From NCBI GenBank assembly GCA_947044405.1, contig CAMRHE010000360.1, positions 950,001 through 1,014,000 of the forward strand: a DNA stretch of 64,000 nucleotides. The letters are read 5' to 3'. The position numbers and the translations under genes are program-made. The stretch's first letter is position 1. The number at the start of each line of letters is the position of its first letter. The notes under the pieces are model-generated. The model ran no database searches, had not been told where the DNA came from, and saw only the letters and a list, made by a program, of their open reading frames with translations. This document shows, in pieces, positions 45,901 through 57,559 of the stretch. This DNA is from Leptodactylus fallax. Lineage: Eukaryota > Chordata > Amphibia > Anura > Leptodactylidae.

Positions 45901-48217
45901 ATATGTGCTACATGTAGATGCCAGCTTTGAAGGATTAGGTGGCGTGCTGCACCAAGAATACCCGGCCGGGTTACGGCCCATAGCTTTCATAAGTCGAAGT
46001 CTTTCTCCCAGCGAGAAAAATTATCCAGTACATAAATTGGAGTTTTTGGCGCTCAAGTGGGCCATTGTTGATAAATTACATGACTATTTATACGGAGCCA
46101 CGTTTGAAGTAAGAACAGACAACAATCCACTGACATACGTTTTGTCAACCGCTAAACTCGATGCTACAGGACATCGCTGGTTGGCAGCTTTATCCAACTA
46201 CCAATTCACACTCAAGTATAAATCGGGGCCTAAGAACATTGGGGCAGATGCTCTATCAAGACGGCCTGGATTACCTAGTCCGGAAGTAGTGGATGAATGG
46301 GAAGAAGTGCCAAGTCCTGGAGTAGGAGCTTTGTGTGCCATGGCTGCTGTAGTTGAAGACCGAGTAGCCTTTTCTGAAACTCGGCTTATTGACTCTGTTG
46401 GGGGAGGTCCCGAAGCTGTACCAGACATGTTTGCCTACCCTGCCGCTTTAGGATCCTTTGAGAGTTGTTCTATATCTTCAAAGCGAATGATCTGGAGTCA
46501 AAAGACTGATCCTTTAATTGGACCTCTTTATCAAGCAGTGAGTTCTCAAGACAGAGAAATGTTAAAGACATCCCTACCCTCTGAATGCAGTCAACTTCTA
46601 CGAGATTGGGAGAAGTTTGAAATAGACAATGGCCTACTTTATCGTGTGGTGCTGTATCATGATCACCCTGGAAGGCGCCAACTAGTTATTCCAAGCTGCT
46701 TTCAGAAGATGATTTTCCGAAGTCTGCATGATTATCATGGTCATTTGGGACCTGAGAAGACTTATGGCCTAATACAAGACCGATTCTACTGGCCCAAAAT
46801 GAGAGATACCGTGATTTGTCTGTGTAGGTGCTGTCGCAGATGTTTGCAGAGGAAGACTGTCCCGGTTCGAGCGGCCTTCATGGGACACTTGAAGAGTTCG
46901 GGCCCCATGGATCTTGTCTGCATAGACTTCCTTTGTATTGACAACGACTCCAGAGGATTTGGAAATGTATTGGTGGTGACTGATCACTTCACACGATATG
47001 CTCAAGCCTTTCCGACTAAGGATCAAAAAGCAGTCACTGTTGCAAGAGTGCTTTGGGAAAAGTATTTTATCCATTATGGCTTACCACACCGGTTGCATTC
47101 TGATCAAGGCCGGGATTTTGAGAGTAACCTGATCAAAGAGTTACTTCAGTTGTTGAACATCCGCAAAAGTCGGACGACGCCTTACCATCCAGAGGGAGAT
47201 GCCCTTCCTGAAAGATTTAACAGGACTTTACTTGATATGCTTGGTACCTTACGAATTGAGGATAAGCGATCCTGGAGTCTAAAAGTGGAGGCTATGGTGC
47301 ATGCCTATAATAGTACAAGGCACGAGAGCACAGGATATTCACCATACTTTCTGATGTTTGGAAGAGAGCCTAGGCTACCTATTGACATCTTGTTGGGAGT
47401 CTCTACCGATGGTATCAGTCATCGAGATCATTACCGATACGTGGCACGTTTGAAAGAAACGCTTAAGAGTGCTTATCAGCTGGCTGAGGAAAATGCGGCC
47501 AAAGTGAATGAAGGAAATAAAAGGAGATTTGATCTTCGAGTAAGATACCGAGAATTGAACCCTGGGGACCATGTTCTGCTACGGAATTTGGGAGCATCTG
47601 CAAAACATAAGCTGGCTGATCGATGGCGGAGTGAACTCTTTACAGTGGTAGATCGGTTGCCTGGAATACCAGTCTACAAGATAAAAGGACGGGACGGGAG
47701 GATCAGGACTTGGCATAGAAATCATTTGTTGCCTGTACCTCAGATTGATGGTATGGATATCTCCAATGATGGCTCGGCCTGCGATTCTCCACAGTCCTTA
47801 GCCGATATTCCACCTGACCTTCCTGAAACTCCTGAGAGTGATTGGACTGTGGCTCCTGAAGTTCCTAGATCACCAGTATCTTCTCCTTCAGGGAGACCTA
47901 TGAACCCTCAAACTCCAGAATTCGTACCTAGATCTGTGTCTACAGATGAGCAGGGATCTAGCTCTCCTACGCTACCAGCACCATCCCCTCCCATGGCAGA
48001 CAACCCTAGTTTAGGGCCTGGACATGCTAGTTTACCTCAGAGAGAGGTACGGAGAGGAGAGAGAATTAGACACCCTCCACCTATGCTGACATATGATAGT
48101 TTGGGGGACCCCAGATTTACTACTCAGCCTCATTTATACCATGCTTGGGTGGGTGCAGTGTCCACTTTGGTCAATATGTTACCAATTTTCGCTCCTGCTG
48201 GCATGTATACCTATTAA
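42998..48217 (+). CDS. Gag-Pol polyprotein of the Ty3/Gypsy element
   Basis: One uninterrupted frame of 1,739 residues from ATG 42,998 (MEKRYSSEG). An upstream in-frame GTG is less likely as the start. Gag looks like the PNMA-type capsid fold and ends with one zinc knuckle, CYKCGQTGHSARQC (residues 298-311). The protease active site is DTGS (D365). The reverse transcriptase has YLDD at 811-814. The RNase H aspartate is in HVDAS near 974. The integrase has an HHCC finger starting at H1244 and a DD35E triad at about D1310, D1369 and E1405. After the integrase come a GPY/F-like module and about 170 further residues without a known motif. No chromodomain is seen. Gag and Pol are in the same frame with no stop or shift, so Pol is not separately regulated by frameshifting. 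No disabling change was seen. Confidence 0.96.
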   Translation: MEKRYSSEGNLPLATTWDYRPPVPPLVQVKEEPRSASYPPSMAVASSSSSDSAISTLARLTEMLAQGLQATHYKKLKVFSGNVPVPQGEENFEIWKEHTLQCLKEWSCSEEGKRQRISESLRSPAAELIRLYRDSHEGVSALDYIQVLSDHFEPYYDLAQMVADYRMVRQKEGENVSTFINRLQLLLSRLVYHAAISTSEVDAMRTSQLVRGLQPHHPLAQVLKVLLSDRVLPFPDLMKLVKKQEADISFSTPKKAKSISKEDVVPNSNKDKPAERSELRQSATPPTATQWRKDARTCYKCGQTGHSARQCTEDSEGLRHSAVFSIQNQRHRRKAGRVNTRGAIAGSRSVVKVTVNGHAAPALFDTGSQVTLIYRSFYQKYLRDIPLQSMGQMKLWGLNSGSYPVDGSLQVVIAVPELEDQSVAPMKITALVCPDTGDSCAAPVILGTNCPAVHYAFQKFLGRDWNPAAQPENISSDLRELCDALSTGYRHGMVYHIGERTVEVPAGGERILRVASSIAPDLLEGGSYVLMETPEEMINQNGWMVIPERKDWRNKVELSTCVTVRNCSPHPIVIGPYQNVAHCYPVLGVNPYAEVCRIQIRDAIPNLNLDLSDPHLPEAWNQRLTQKLSELSEVFSMDDMDVGCAKSAQHTFRLTDSTPFRERPRRVAPKDVDELRQTLQQMKGQGIIVDSKSPYASPIVVVRKKSGAIRLCVDYRTLNRRTLPDQYTLPRIEEALEALNGNCWFTVLDLRSGYYQVPMAPEDQEKTAFICPLGFFQFTRMPQGTKGAPATFQRLMERVLGDLVPRECLVYLDDIIVFGKTLEEHEERLMRVLHRLKEEGLKLSADKCKFCRSSVTYVGHIVSAEGVATDPGKIEAVVNWPRPQNITELQSFLGFCGFYRRFVEGYSKIARALLDLLKSDAGDPGKKKGSSKSLFGYRWTADCEEAFKLLKKKLTEAPVLAYADAQKPYVLHVDASFEGLGGVLHQEYPAGLRPIAFISRSLSPSEKNYPVHKLEFLALKWAIVDKLHDYLYGATFEVRTDNNPLTYVLSTAKLDATGHRWLAALSNYQFTLKYKSGPKNIGADALSRRPGLPSPEVVDEWEEVPSPGVGALCAMAAVVEDRVAFSETRLIDSVGGGPEAVPDMFAYPAALGSFESCSISSKRMIWSQKTDPLIGPLYQAVSSQDREMLKTSLPSECSQLLRDWEKFEIDNGLLYRVVLYHDHPGRRQLVIPSCFQKMIFRSLHDYHGHLGPEKTYGLIQDRFYWPKMRDTVICLCRCCRRCLQRKTVPVRAAFMGHLKSSGPMDLVCIDFLCIDNDSRGFGNVLVVTDHFTRYAQAFPTKDQKAVTVARVLWEKYFIHYGLPHRLHSDQGRDFESNLIKELLQLLNIRKSRTTPYHPEGDALPERFNRTLLDMLGTLRIEDKRSWSLKVEAMVHAYNSTRHESTGYSPYFLMFGREPRLPIDILLGVSTDGISHRDHYRYVARLKETLKSAYQLAEENAAKVNEGNKRRFDLRVRYRELNPGDHVLLRNLGASAKHKLADRWRSELFTVVDRLPGIPVYKIKGRDGRIRTWHRNHLLPVPQIDGMDISNDGSACDSPQSLADIPPDLPETPESDWTVAPEVPRSPVSSPSGRPMNPQTPEFVPRSVSTDEQGSSSPTLPAPSPPMADNPSLGPGHASLPQREVRRGERIRHPPPMLTYDSLGDPRFTTQPHLYHAWVGAVSTLVNMLPIFAPAGMYTY

Positions 48218-48325
48218 CCTGTTGTGACTCTGTAAATGCAAAAGCAACCATATTGATATTGTCATTGGTAATGTTGACTGTATACTATGACTTTGTATGT
48301 CTTTGACGTGACGTAAAGATTTCAC

Positions 48326-48336
48326 CAGAGGGAGAG
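48326..48336 (+). promoter_or_regulatory. Polypurine tract
   Basis: AGAGGGAGAG lies immediately before the 3' LTR, in the position where the plus-strand primer is expected. Confidence 0.8.
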
Positions 48337-49345
48337 TGTAGGGAACTGCCATTTCTACTAGTATATAATGTATCTGGCTTCTTTGCCCCTGCAGTTTGGC
48401 TTCAGAGACCCCAGGCATTTAGTGCAAGTTTTGTTTTGTAAATACAGTGAGTCAGACACATGTGAGGCAGAGCTGCTGGGGGGAGAGATGTGAGCAGAGC
48501 TGCTGAGACAGACATGTTGTGTCTGGGGGAGTCTAAGAGCCACTTGTTCCTCTTTACTTCACAGTATATAGTTAGGTATGTGTTACCCCCTATATACTCA
48601 CAGGACCTAGCTAGTAACCGTAGTTAGGGATCCATATATATATATATAGTTCAGGGCAGTGATAGGTTAGGCTTCCGAAGGCCAACTAGCTAGTTAGAGG
48701 CCCGGTGGCACTAGTAGTTTAGCTGGCAGGTTAAGGACTCAGTGTTAGGGTAGTCAGGCCTGCATCTACTGCCGTCACCGTCGCCCTGTTTGCTGCCTGT
48801 GAAGAATCTCACCATCATCATCATCTCCTGATCGTCTGTCTGTCATCTCCTGGAAGAATCCGAGGATCCACAGTCATCCACAGGGGCCCCTGCATCTCTT
48901 CTGTTGCCTGGAGGTATTGTGCACTGGACTCTTGCTATATATCTATATATATACCCGGGTATATAACCTAAGACGGTTGAGGACTTGCTGGTTGTTGTAG
49001 TATTGCTGTGTTCTGAGTATATTTTATGTATGTATTATTACCCTGTTGATTCTTATAAAGCTACTGTTATAACCTTATGTGGTATCTGTATGTATTCTTC
49101 AGACTGTGAGATTAGTACAGTGATCCTTGTTAAGGCTACTAACTGTATTTCATGGGTAAGTCCCAGGAAGAGATCCTCCCTGTAATACAGAGGCTCTATC
49201 CTGGGTGGAGGCACTGATATATCTCATATATGTTCCCACTCTTCCCTTCAGCGAAGGCTTCAGGTCCCATTATACACACAGGTCAGCGCCAGAGTCTGTT
49301 GCGGGAGGGATAATACTCATACCCCCCCCCCCAAATAGGGCTACA
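48337..49345 (+). repeat. 3' LTR
   Basis: 1,009 bp, almost identical to the 5' LTR (two substitutions plus microsatellite length changes). The C run near the end is 11 bases against 8 in the 5' copy. Confidence 0.96.
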
Positions 49346-50537
49346 CCTGTAACGTTTTTTTTCCGCTAGCGAAAAAAAAAAAGTGACATGACCTATCTTC
49401 AGGCGGATTCCGCCTGGAAAAACCAATGGAATTCAATGGGAGGCGGAAAAAATGCGACGCGGTTTTTTGAAGCTGAGTTCCTAGGCCCACACCAAAAGGG
49501 CTGTAAACTACATCCTACATCCGCGTCGAAAAACCGCGTCAGAAAACTGCGTCAGGTCAAAAAACGTGTCCCAAAACCATTTCCTAATTCCTGAAGCTGA
49601 TTTTTTTCTGCCTGTAAAAAACTCGGTGTGAACATACTCTAAGTCGGATGTTTCTAGGGTTACTGAAGTACAGTTCTAAGAATTTCGGAAGTTTTTACAC
49701 AGATTTATTAAGATTGGCATATCAGTCAGGTTCAGATCAGGCCCTGTTTCTTCATGAATCAGTTGCACGGCCGTCCCCCACAATGGATTTACAATGACTA
49801 TGTTGGGCTGAGGCGCCCGCACCCCGCTCTTTGCCTACTTTTGCAGAAAGTGGTGAGAGAGATGCAGAATGGGAGTTGTCAAAACTGGCATAGAAGGGTT
49901 GATAAATTCCCCCCAATATTTACAGCCTTAACCCTTATTTTCCAAGAGTTCTGCAGGTCACCCTGGCATATTGGATATCAGCTTTTGATTACTGACAACC
50001 CGTTCTTGTCTAACCAGCGCTCGGAGTTTATCACAATTTTTGTATTTTTGTTTATCCACCAACTTTTTGAGAACTACCACAGGTTCCCAATGGGATTGAG
50101 ATCTGTGGAGTTTTCTAGCCATGGACCCAAAATGTCAATGAGGGGAATTTATTAAAAGTGGCGATCCTTCCGCCAGTCTTAATTCATTCCCTGCCAGGCA
50201 AAATTTGCTAGTGTACCTAAGAGGCTCCGGCTTCCTAGTAACTCTAGCGCATGTAGATACGCCTGATCACAGACCTATACCAGTGTGGAGGATAACTCAG
50301 CTTATGTATCCTCCATTTTGGATTGTGGGGCCATGCCTGTACCCATTTTACATTCCTCTTCGTTTAGAGAGCACATCCCCCACCAGATGGCTTAATGGTA
50401 TGCCACCCCTCTTTTGTTTCTTATCCAATAGGCATGTGCCAGAACTATTTTACAACTTTGCCACTATACTAGCCCAACCTGTTCTTTGTCAACACTGTAC
50501 TTAAAAACTACCTTTTTCCCTCCATTAAAGCAGAACC
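49346..50537. other. Intergenic sequence with old repeats
   Basis: The right half of the element split by the retrotransposon continues to about 49,645 (AATTCAATGGGAGGCGG...GTGTGAACATAC). Then come pieces of an unclassified frog repeat with GATTTATTAAGATTGGC (49,701) and TTGATAAATTCCCCCC (49,898), also seen near 50,145 and 59,430-59,755. No gene was seen. Confidence 0.5.
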
Positions 50538-50545
50538 CTCTACTG

Positions 50546-51850
50546 CAGGGGTCGGCAACCCCCGGCACGCGTGCCAAGAGTGGCACGCGAGGCTTATTTC
50601 CCTGGCACGGCAGTGGTGTGTTCACATATGTCCGGCACATCTATCTGTTTCCCTCCGGCTTGGTGCACACAAGCTGGAGGGAAACTGATGCCAGGACAGA
50701 TCCCATAGTTTTCTATGGGATCGGTTCTGGCACAAGAGGCATCAGTTCTGGCGCCATATTTGTGCCTCAGCCGGATGGAAAAACGCTGCAGCTTCCTTAA
50801 AATTTCATTAGCGCAGGGTGAAGATTGATGTGGCAGCACCCGGCGTCTGCACAGTCTATGTATAGTAGTGAAGCCGGTAATTGCCGGCTTCACTACTGTA
50901 CCTGAGTGAATTGCTCAGGATTGGTTAAAGCTATAAAGAAACACTTGGATTCATTTTAAAGATGAGAATCTCCTCTTTAAAATGATACCAAGATCACCAT
51001 GATCATCCTTAAACGTCCTGAGCCATGTGCTGGTGAAAACTATGTTCGGCATTGAAATCCCAATGCAGATCTCAATTCCCGACATCGTTTTAACAGTGAA
51101 TCGCTCTGAATGTGTAAGGTCAATCATGGAGATCTTGGTATCTTTTTAAAGATGAGATTCTCATCTTTAAAATGAATCCAGTTGCATCTTTGTGGCCCTA
51201 ATAGATCCTTAGAAATGGGGCTCTAAATGTGTCCCCCCCCTCCTGTGTCAGGCAGCATCTTAGAGCTAAAGAAGGAGGGGGAGGAGGAGCTGCAGAGACA
51301 ATGTTAACTCATCATTGTCTGTGCATAAGCTGCAGATGGGGGGGGGGGGTAGCAGAGACTTCCATCCTTATCCCTTCTATCAGAGAGCATACTGTACTTC
51401 TGCTCTCTGATGGTCACATAGAGGGATAATGTAACACCCCTCTGAGCCTAATCACATAACCAGGAAGTTATTGGCGCTGTGACCCAGACATTTACCATCG
51501 TCCAGGTCGCAGCGCCAGAAGTGTCGCACCAAACACTTACACAACACATGCACAAAGTCACCAATAAAGTTTACATTTTTTCACTGTCTCTGTCCTGTCC
51601 ATACCTGATCTTTATAGAGTAAAATACGCCATCCGCCTCTCTAGTTATATCCGTTACACGCTAAAATAATAGTAATAGCAATTATCACTAGTATTATCAC
51701 CATAATACCGTGTGCAAGGGCCGCTATGTGACATAATACCGTGTGCAGGGGTCGTCAGACTTACAATTATTGACCGGCACTCCGAGTACCTCAACTTTGA
51801 TTTTTTTAATCGAAATCGGCACGCCGAACAAAAAAGGTTGCCTACCCCTG
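50546..51850. mobile_element. hAT non-autonomous element with perfect target duplication
   Basis: The ends are CAGGGGTCGGCAACC and, inverted on the right, CAGGGGTAGGCAACC. The flanks carry identical 8-bp duplications CTCTACTG (50,538-50,545; 51,851-51,858). It is 1,305 bp with no transposase. A nested hairpin lies at 50,944-51,182. Confidence 0.95.
50944..51182. repeat. Nested hairpin, arms of about 60 bp
   Basis: 50,944-51,003 and the inverse of 51,123-51,182 share TGGATTCATTTTAAAGATGA, then GAATCTC, GATACCAAGATC and CCATGAT, with only a few mismatches. It is likely a small palindromic MITE inside the hAT element. Confidence 0.85.
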
Positions 51851-51991
51851 CTCTACTGTATATACACAATAGCTGTGCATATGTGTGTCTCTCTCTCTCT
51901 AAGCTAGCTTATACATCAACTTTATGAATTTGGACTTCAATACAGTGATACTTAGAGCGGATTGCACTCACACCAGCCAGGGGCTTCTATA

Positions 51992-53429
51992 CAGTCATGG
52001 CCATAAGTATTGGCACCCCTGAAATTTTTCCAGAAAACGAAGTATTTCTCCCCGAAAATTATTGCAATTACACATATTTTGTTATACATATGTTTATTTC
52101 CTTTGTGTGTATTGAAACAACACAAAAAAACTGAGGAAAAAAGGTAAATTGGACATTTCACACAATACTCCAAAAATGGGCTAGACAAAATTGTTGCCAC
52201 CTTTTCAAAATTGTTAGTACATAGCTTTGTTTCAAGCGTGTGATGCTCGTTCAAACTCACCTGTGGCAAGTAACAGGTGTGGGCAATATAAAATTCACAA
52301 CTGAAACCAGATAAAAGGAGAGAAGTTGACTTAATCTTTGCATTGTGTGTCTGTGTGTGCCACACTAAGCATGGAGAACAGAAAGAGGAGAAGAGAACTG
52401 TCTGAGTACTTGAGAACCAAAATTGTGGAAAAATAACAATCTCAAGGTTAAAAGTCCATCTCCTCGATGTTCCTTTGTGCACAGTGCACAACATAAATCA
52501 AGAAATTTACAACCCATGGCACTGTAGCTAATCTCCCTGGAAGTGAATGGAAGAGGAAAACTGATGAAAGGTTGTAACACAGGATAGTCCGGATGGTGGA
52601 AAAGCAGCCCCAATCAAGTGCCAAAGAAATTCAAGCTGTCCTGCAGGCTCAGGGGGCATCAGTGTCAGCGCCAACTAAATGTCAGGAGACCCAGGAGGAC
52701 CCCACTGCTGAAACAGAGACAGAAAAAAGCCAAAATGTATGTGAGGAAGCCAAAAGCCTTCTGGGAAAATGTCTTGTGGACAGAAGAGACCAAGACACAG
52801 CTTTTTTGTAAAGCCCATCATTCTACTGTTTTCCGAAAACAGAATGAGGCCTACAAAGTAAAGAACACAGAACCAACAGTCACATATGGTGGAGGGTAAA
52901 AGATGTTTTGGGGTTGTTTTGCTGCCTGTGGCACTGGGTGCCTTGACTGTGCGCAAGGCATCATGAAATTTGAAGATTACCGAAGGGCTCTTCCAGCAGA
53001 ACAATGACACCAAACATACTTCAAAAAGCACCCAAAAATGGATGGAAACAAGCGCTGAAGTGGCCGCAATGAGTCCGGAACTACATCCCATTAAACACCT
53101 GTGGAGAGATCTTAAAATTCCCGTTGGGAGAATAGAAAGCACCCCCCAAATATAAGAGACCTGGAGCAGTCTGCAAAGGAAGAGGGGTCCAGAATTCCAG
53201 GTGAGAGGTGTAAGAAGCTTATTATAGGATGGTTATAGGAAGTCAATGATTTCAGTTATTTTTTCTAAAGCATGTGCAACCAAACATTAAGTTGAGGGTG
53301 CCAGTAATTTTGTCCAGCCCAAAGGAAATAAACGTGTATAACAAAACATGTGTAATTACAATAATTTTGTGGGAGAAAAACAATTTTCTGGAAAAATTTC
53401 AGGGTTGCTAACACTTATGGCCATGACTG
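51992..53429 (+). mobile_element. Decayed Tc1/mariner element
   Basis: The ends are CAGTCATGGCCATAAGTATTGGCACCC and the inverted CAGTCATGGCCATAAGTGTTAGCAACC, with about 95 bp of matching end sequence. TA precedes the left end; the right end is followed by TG. The length is 1,438 bp. The transposase is broken by many shifts. Confidence 0.92.
52375..53160 (+). pseudogene. Tc1-like transposase, heavily degraded
   Basis: Fragments in three frames: an N-terminal segment with QPQSSAKEIQAVLQAQG, a middle segment with KPKAFWENVLWTEETKTQLF (first catalytic acidic residue), then GGCFAACGTG, then a part with FQQNNDTKHTSKSTQKWM where the usual second aspartate (QHDND) has become N. The tail has SPELHPIKHLW. 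It is far too broken to be active. Confidence 0.8.
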
Positions 53430-53639
53430 TGGATTTGTGGTATAGCTCACTGCAGTTTTCTAGCATGAGTTATAGTAAATCTGGTGGACAGGGGGGTCTC
53501 CAACCCGGCCTACTGAGATTCACACCCTGCTCTGCCCGCTATCTAAAAAAGTGGCCAGTAAGGCGCAGAGAAGAAATGTGACACAGTAAGCTACAGATAC
53601 GCCAACACATGTCGCAAGATTCTGGCGGAAACACAATAG

Positions 53640-54180
53640 TAAATGAGGGCCAATGTTCTGTTCACCGATCCACTTAGTTATGACTTTTGCCTTGTGACAT
53701 TGGTGTCCATCATGGTGGAGGAAGCATTGTCCATCACCCAATGTCTCCTGGATGGTTGGGAGATTTTGCTCTTGGAGGATGTCTCATTCTTTATTCATGG
53801 CAGTATTCTTGGGTAAAACTGTGTGAGTCCATTCCATGGATGAAAAACCACCCAACACATGGATGGTCTGAGGAGGCTATACTGTTGGCATGAGACAGGA
53901 CTCATAGTATTGTCACCTCTTCTTCTCCAGACAGTCATTCTTCCAGAAGCCACTTGTCTCCATGAAGAACATCAAGGACAGACAGACATTGTACAGGAAG
54001 TACAGGGTATGGGCTGCAGAGGACGGGGGTAAGGCTATTTTCTCAGATGACGCCCCCTTCACACTGATTGGGACATCTGGAAGAACGTGTGAAGAGATGA
54101 ACGCTACCATGAGCCCTGCGGCTTGCCAACAGTAAAGCCTCCTGAGACCTTTCATGTGGGGATTTGATTACTTTTTCAGG
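53640..54180. pseudogene. Two oppositely oriented Tc1-like transposase fragments
   Basis: Minus-strand frames at 53,635-53,935 read parts of a transposase C-half (LPKNTAMNKE, then HHDGHQCHKAKVITKWIGEQNI). Plus-strand frames at 53,940-54,145 read the preceding part (RQTLYRKYRVWAAEDGGKAIFSDDAPFTLIG). The segment with CATCTGGAAGAA...GCCAACAG is present on both sides in opposite orientation (about 53,885-53,950 and 54,078-54,143). Both pieces appear to be from the same transposase family. Confidence 0.65.
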
Positions 54181-55301
54181 CTTTCTGCTCTGGGAAGGTT
54201 AAAAATAAAATATAGAGGCTATATGCTTCTACACTTTGCAAATCTTAATGTGAATGCCGACCTTACACACATGCATGCTCTGCACATGACAGGGTGACGG
54301 TATTATCCGGGTCACCAGTACGCATGCACTTGCCCTGAGCTGACCACAGACTTGCAATGCTATCCACTAGCAGGACAAGGAAAGGATAGGCTACAGGAAA
54401 GGTTCGCTCAAAGAAATTAGAAAAATCTCCATGTACCTCCAGGATTTCTTTTACCATAAACAGACATGATGGAATAAAGTTTGAGTCCGTTGCTCTCATC
54501 CTATGACCGTTCATTGAAGTAATGGACATCAATGACAGCAGTGTCAACATACCCTAAGATCCTTTGATATCCTATAATAACATTCAGAAAATGCTGAGAG
54601 TTGTAGTTCTTTCGTCCTTTACCCCTTCCTTGTAATGTTCTCTGATATCATATAACAGCCTGGGCATGCTGGGACTTGAAGTTCTCCCATCTTCCTCTTA
54701 TGGAATATCTGTATAGTCCTGTATACAGGTTTCTGTAAGTCCTCATTCACATGACAGGGCTATGAAAAAGTACGTTTTTCACGGTTGAGCATACATCCGA
54801 GGGTAATCCGTTTTCACAGACTTGAATCTATTGAGGGATCCATACTAATGTCCTTATACATGACAAGTTCTATTATTTAACAAATCGATCACAGGGGCCT
54901 CACGTGAATAGATCCATTGTATTCTATGGGGCCACATACTGGCCATTAAAAAGCAGCTTGCACACGGGTGTGAAACCTTGTTATCTGAATAAGCACTTAG
55001 GGCACCCCTATCGGCCCTATTAGATGCCTCATAATTGCCCTGTCTAAGGCTGAGTTTACACAGTGCTTTGTCACTAAAGCACTGCGTGCAGCTTTTATTG
55101 GCAGTGATGGGTGGCAGACTACAGTGCCAGTTTTCTATTACCACACAAATTACATGTGCCAGTCATTGCTATAAACTTTAGTCTAGCAGGCCCTGTATTT
55201 AACCCCTTCCTCCCCACTAGCCGCTGTCCTGTCTGGATCCTTTTTGCATGCTCTTTGGATATTTGCATTGTCTTGTGGTTGTTTGCACACCCTACACTAT
55301 A
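54181..55301. other. Intergenic sequence, old repeats
   Basis: Contains two ZNF143-like motifs (about 54,590 and 54,668) in a local repeat that resembles 27,738-27,900, and an unclassified repeat with CATTCACATGACAGGGCTATG near 54,746. No gene or exon was recognised. Confidence 0.4.
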
Positions 55302-56240
<939 letters not shown>

Positions 56241-56379
56241 TATGTATGATGTGTCTAACCCTGCTCAGTCTTGCTCTTGCCCCTTTTGATCCCCCCCCCA
56301 GTCTCGTTGTGCCCCCATGTAGTGATAGTACCCTTCTGTGTGTAACATAGTGGATGAAGCCTCCTCGGCGCCCCCACAC

Positions 56380-56690
56380 TAGGGCTGAGCGATTATGACC
56401 TAAATCAAGATCAATTGGACATTAATTAATTGGACATTTTACCTCAATTATGATTAATAGTGATTATTTAGGTCATGCCCCTTTTAATGTTTGAGAATGT
56501 GTTGGGCGAACCTCGCAAGATTTGTTTTGCGAGTATCTCCCGGCGGTTTTGTTTGGATCGACCACGTCCAAACTGAAACTCCTATTATACTCCGTGGACC
56601 CTTCAGAAATAACCGACGTGAACAAAATCATATCTGTAATCATCGTTGATGTTCGGTTTTGGTTATTTTTCGATTAATAGCCCAGCCCTA
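56380..56690. mobile_element. Short hAT-like MITE
   Basis: The ends are TAGGGCTGAGCGATTA and the inverted TAGGGCTGGGCTATTAATCG. The 8-bp flanks are CCCCACAC and GCCCACAC (one mismatch). It is 311 bp and non-coding. Confidence 0.85.
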
Positions 56691-56698
56691 GCCCACAC

Positions 56699-57559
56699 AG
56701 AATTTCCGCTACCTGAAAAAAATCAGCTACTGCCTCCCATGGAAAAGAATAGGAGGCAGATTTCCGGTGGAATATGAGGCAGATTCAAATTCAGCATCAA
56801 ATTCCTATGTGTGAACACCCACCTAGATCTATCATTATAAGCCTGCACCTATTATCATATCAGATTGCTTTGCAGCAGGCTGTAAAGTGACATTAATCTA
56901 CTGTACTATTCAAGAGTTTTGAGCCAATGTACAAAATGTTGTATTTAATTCTTATTGCACTGAAAAGCCAAAATAAAAAAAAAAATAAAAAATTTCCATG
57001 AATTTAAAAAAGTCAAATAAAATTTTAAATAAAAACTGTGTTAAAATAAAACTAAGAAAACACACAAGTGCACATTTTTTTTATCCATAAATAATCTTTA
57101 TTAAATATAGGTTCCAAAACATTAAATAATATTCACATATTTGGTATTGTCACAAATAATTTCCAAAATAAAAAAAAAAAAGTTAATTTAAAGTTAAATT
57201 AACCCCTTAGGTTACGTCATGGCAATCTCATGGCCTCTGAAGCTGTGTCCACGCCATCACCAGGGTAGCCTGACATTTATAGTGATAATAACACAGATCT
57301 TGACCATTTAAACACTTTTTAGGAGTTTAACCCCTTAGGGGCTGGGGCAATTTTTTTTTTTTTCACTCTCCATTTTTCTTCATCTTCGCATTCAAAAAAT
57401 AACCGCTGTTCCATAAAAAAGTGGTTTAACGTTGTAAAAGTGTTTTAAAAAAAACACAAAAAAACACACACATATATGGTATCACCGTAATGTACGGCAA
57501 AAACTAAGAGTCACGGCTGCTGACACGCAAAAGGATCATTCTAAAAATGATTCCAGTCC
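56699..57559. other. AT-rich intergenic repeats
   Basis: AT-rich stretches with A runs, and fragments with AACCCCTTAG ends (57,204; 57,332) that resemble the piggyBac-type family. No gene was seen. Confidence 0.45.

Larger units (their letters stand above)
41954..49345 (+). mobile_element. Intact Ty3/Gypsy LTR retrotransposon
   Basis: A complete 7.4-kb element with two LTRs (41,954-42,953; 48,337-49,345), a presumed primer-binding site right after the 5' LTR, one continuous gag-pol frame, and a polypurine tract (AGAGGGAGAG) right before the 3' LTR. The LTRs start TGTAG and end CTACA. CCTG is present on both flanks (41,950-41,953; 49,346-49,349), a 4-bp target duplication. The insertion splits an older repeat of the type 'TTTCAATGGGAG'. 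There is no env-like frame. Confidence 0.97.

Noticed and set aside
41954..49345. Endogenous retrovirus with env
   Set aside because: No transmembrane or surface glycoprotein frame follows pol, and the element fits an env-less Ty3/Gypsy.
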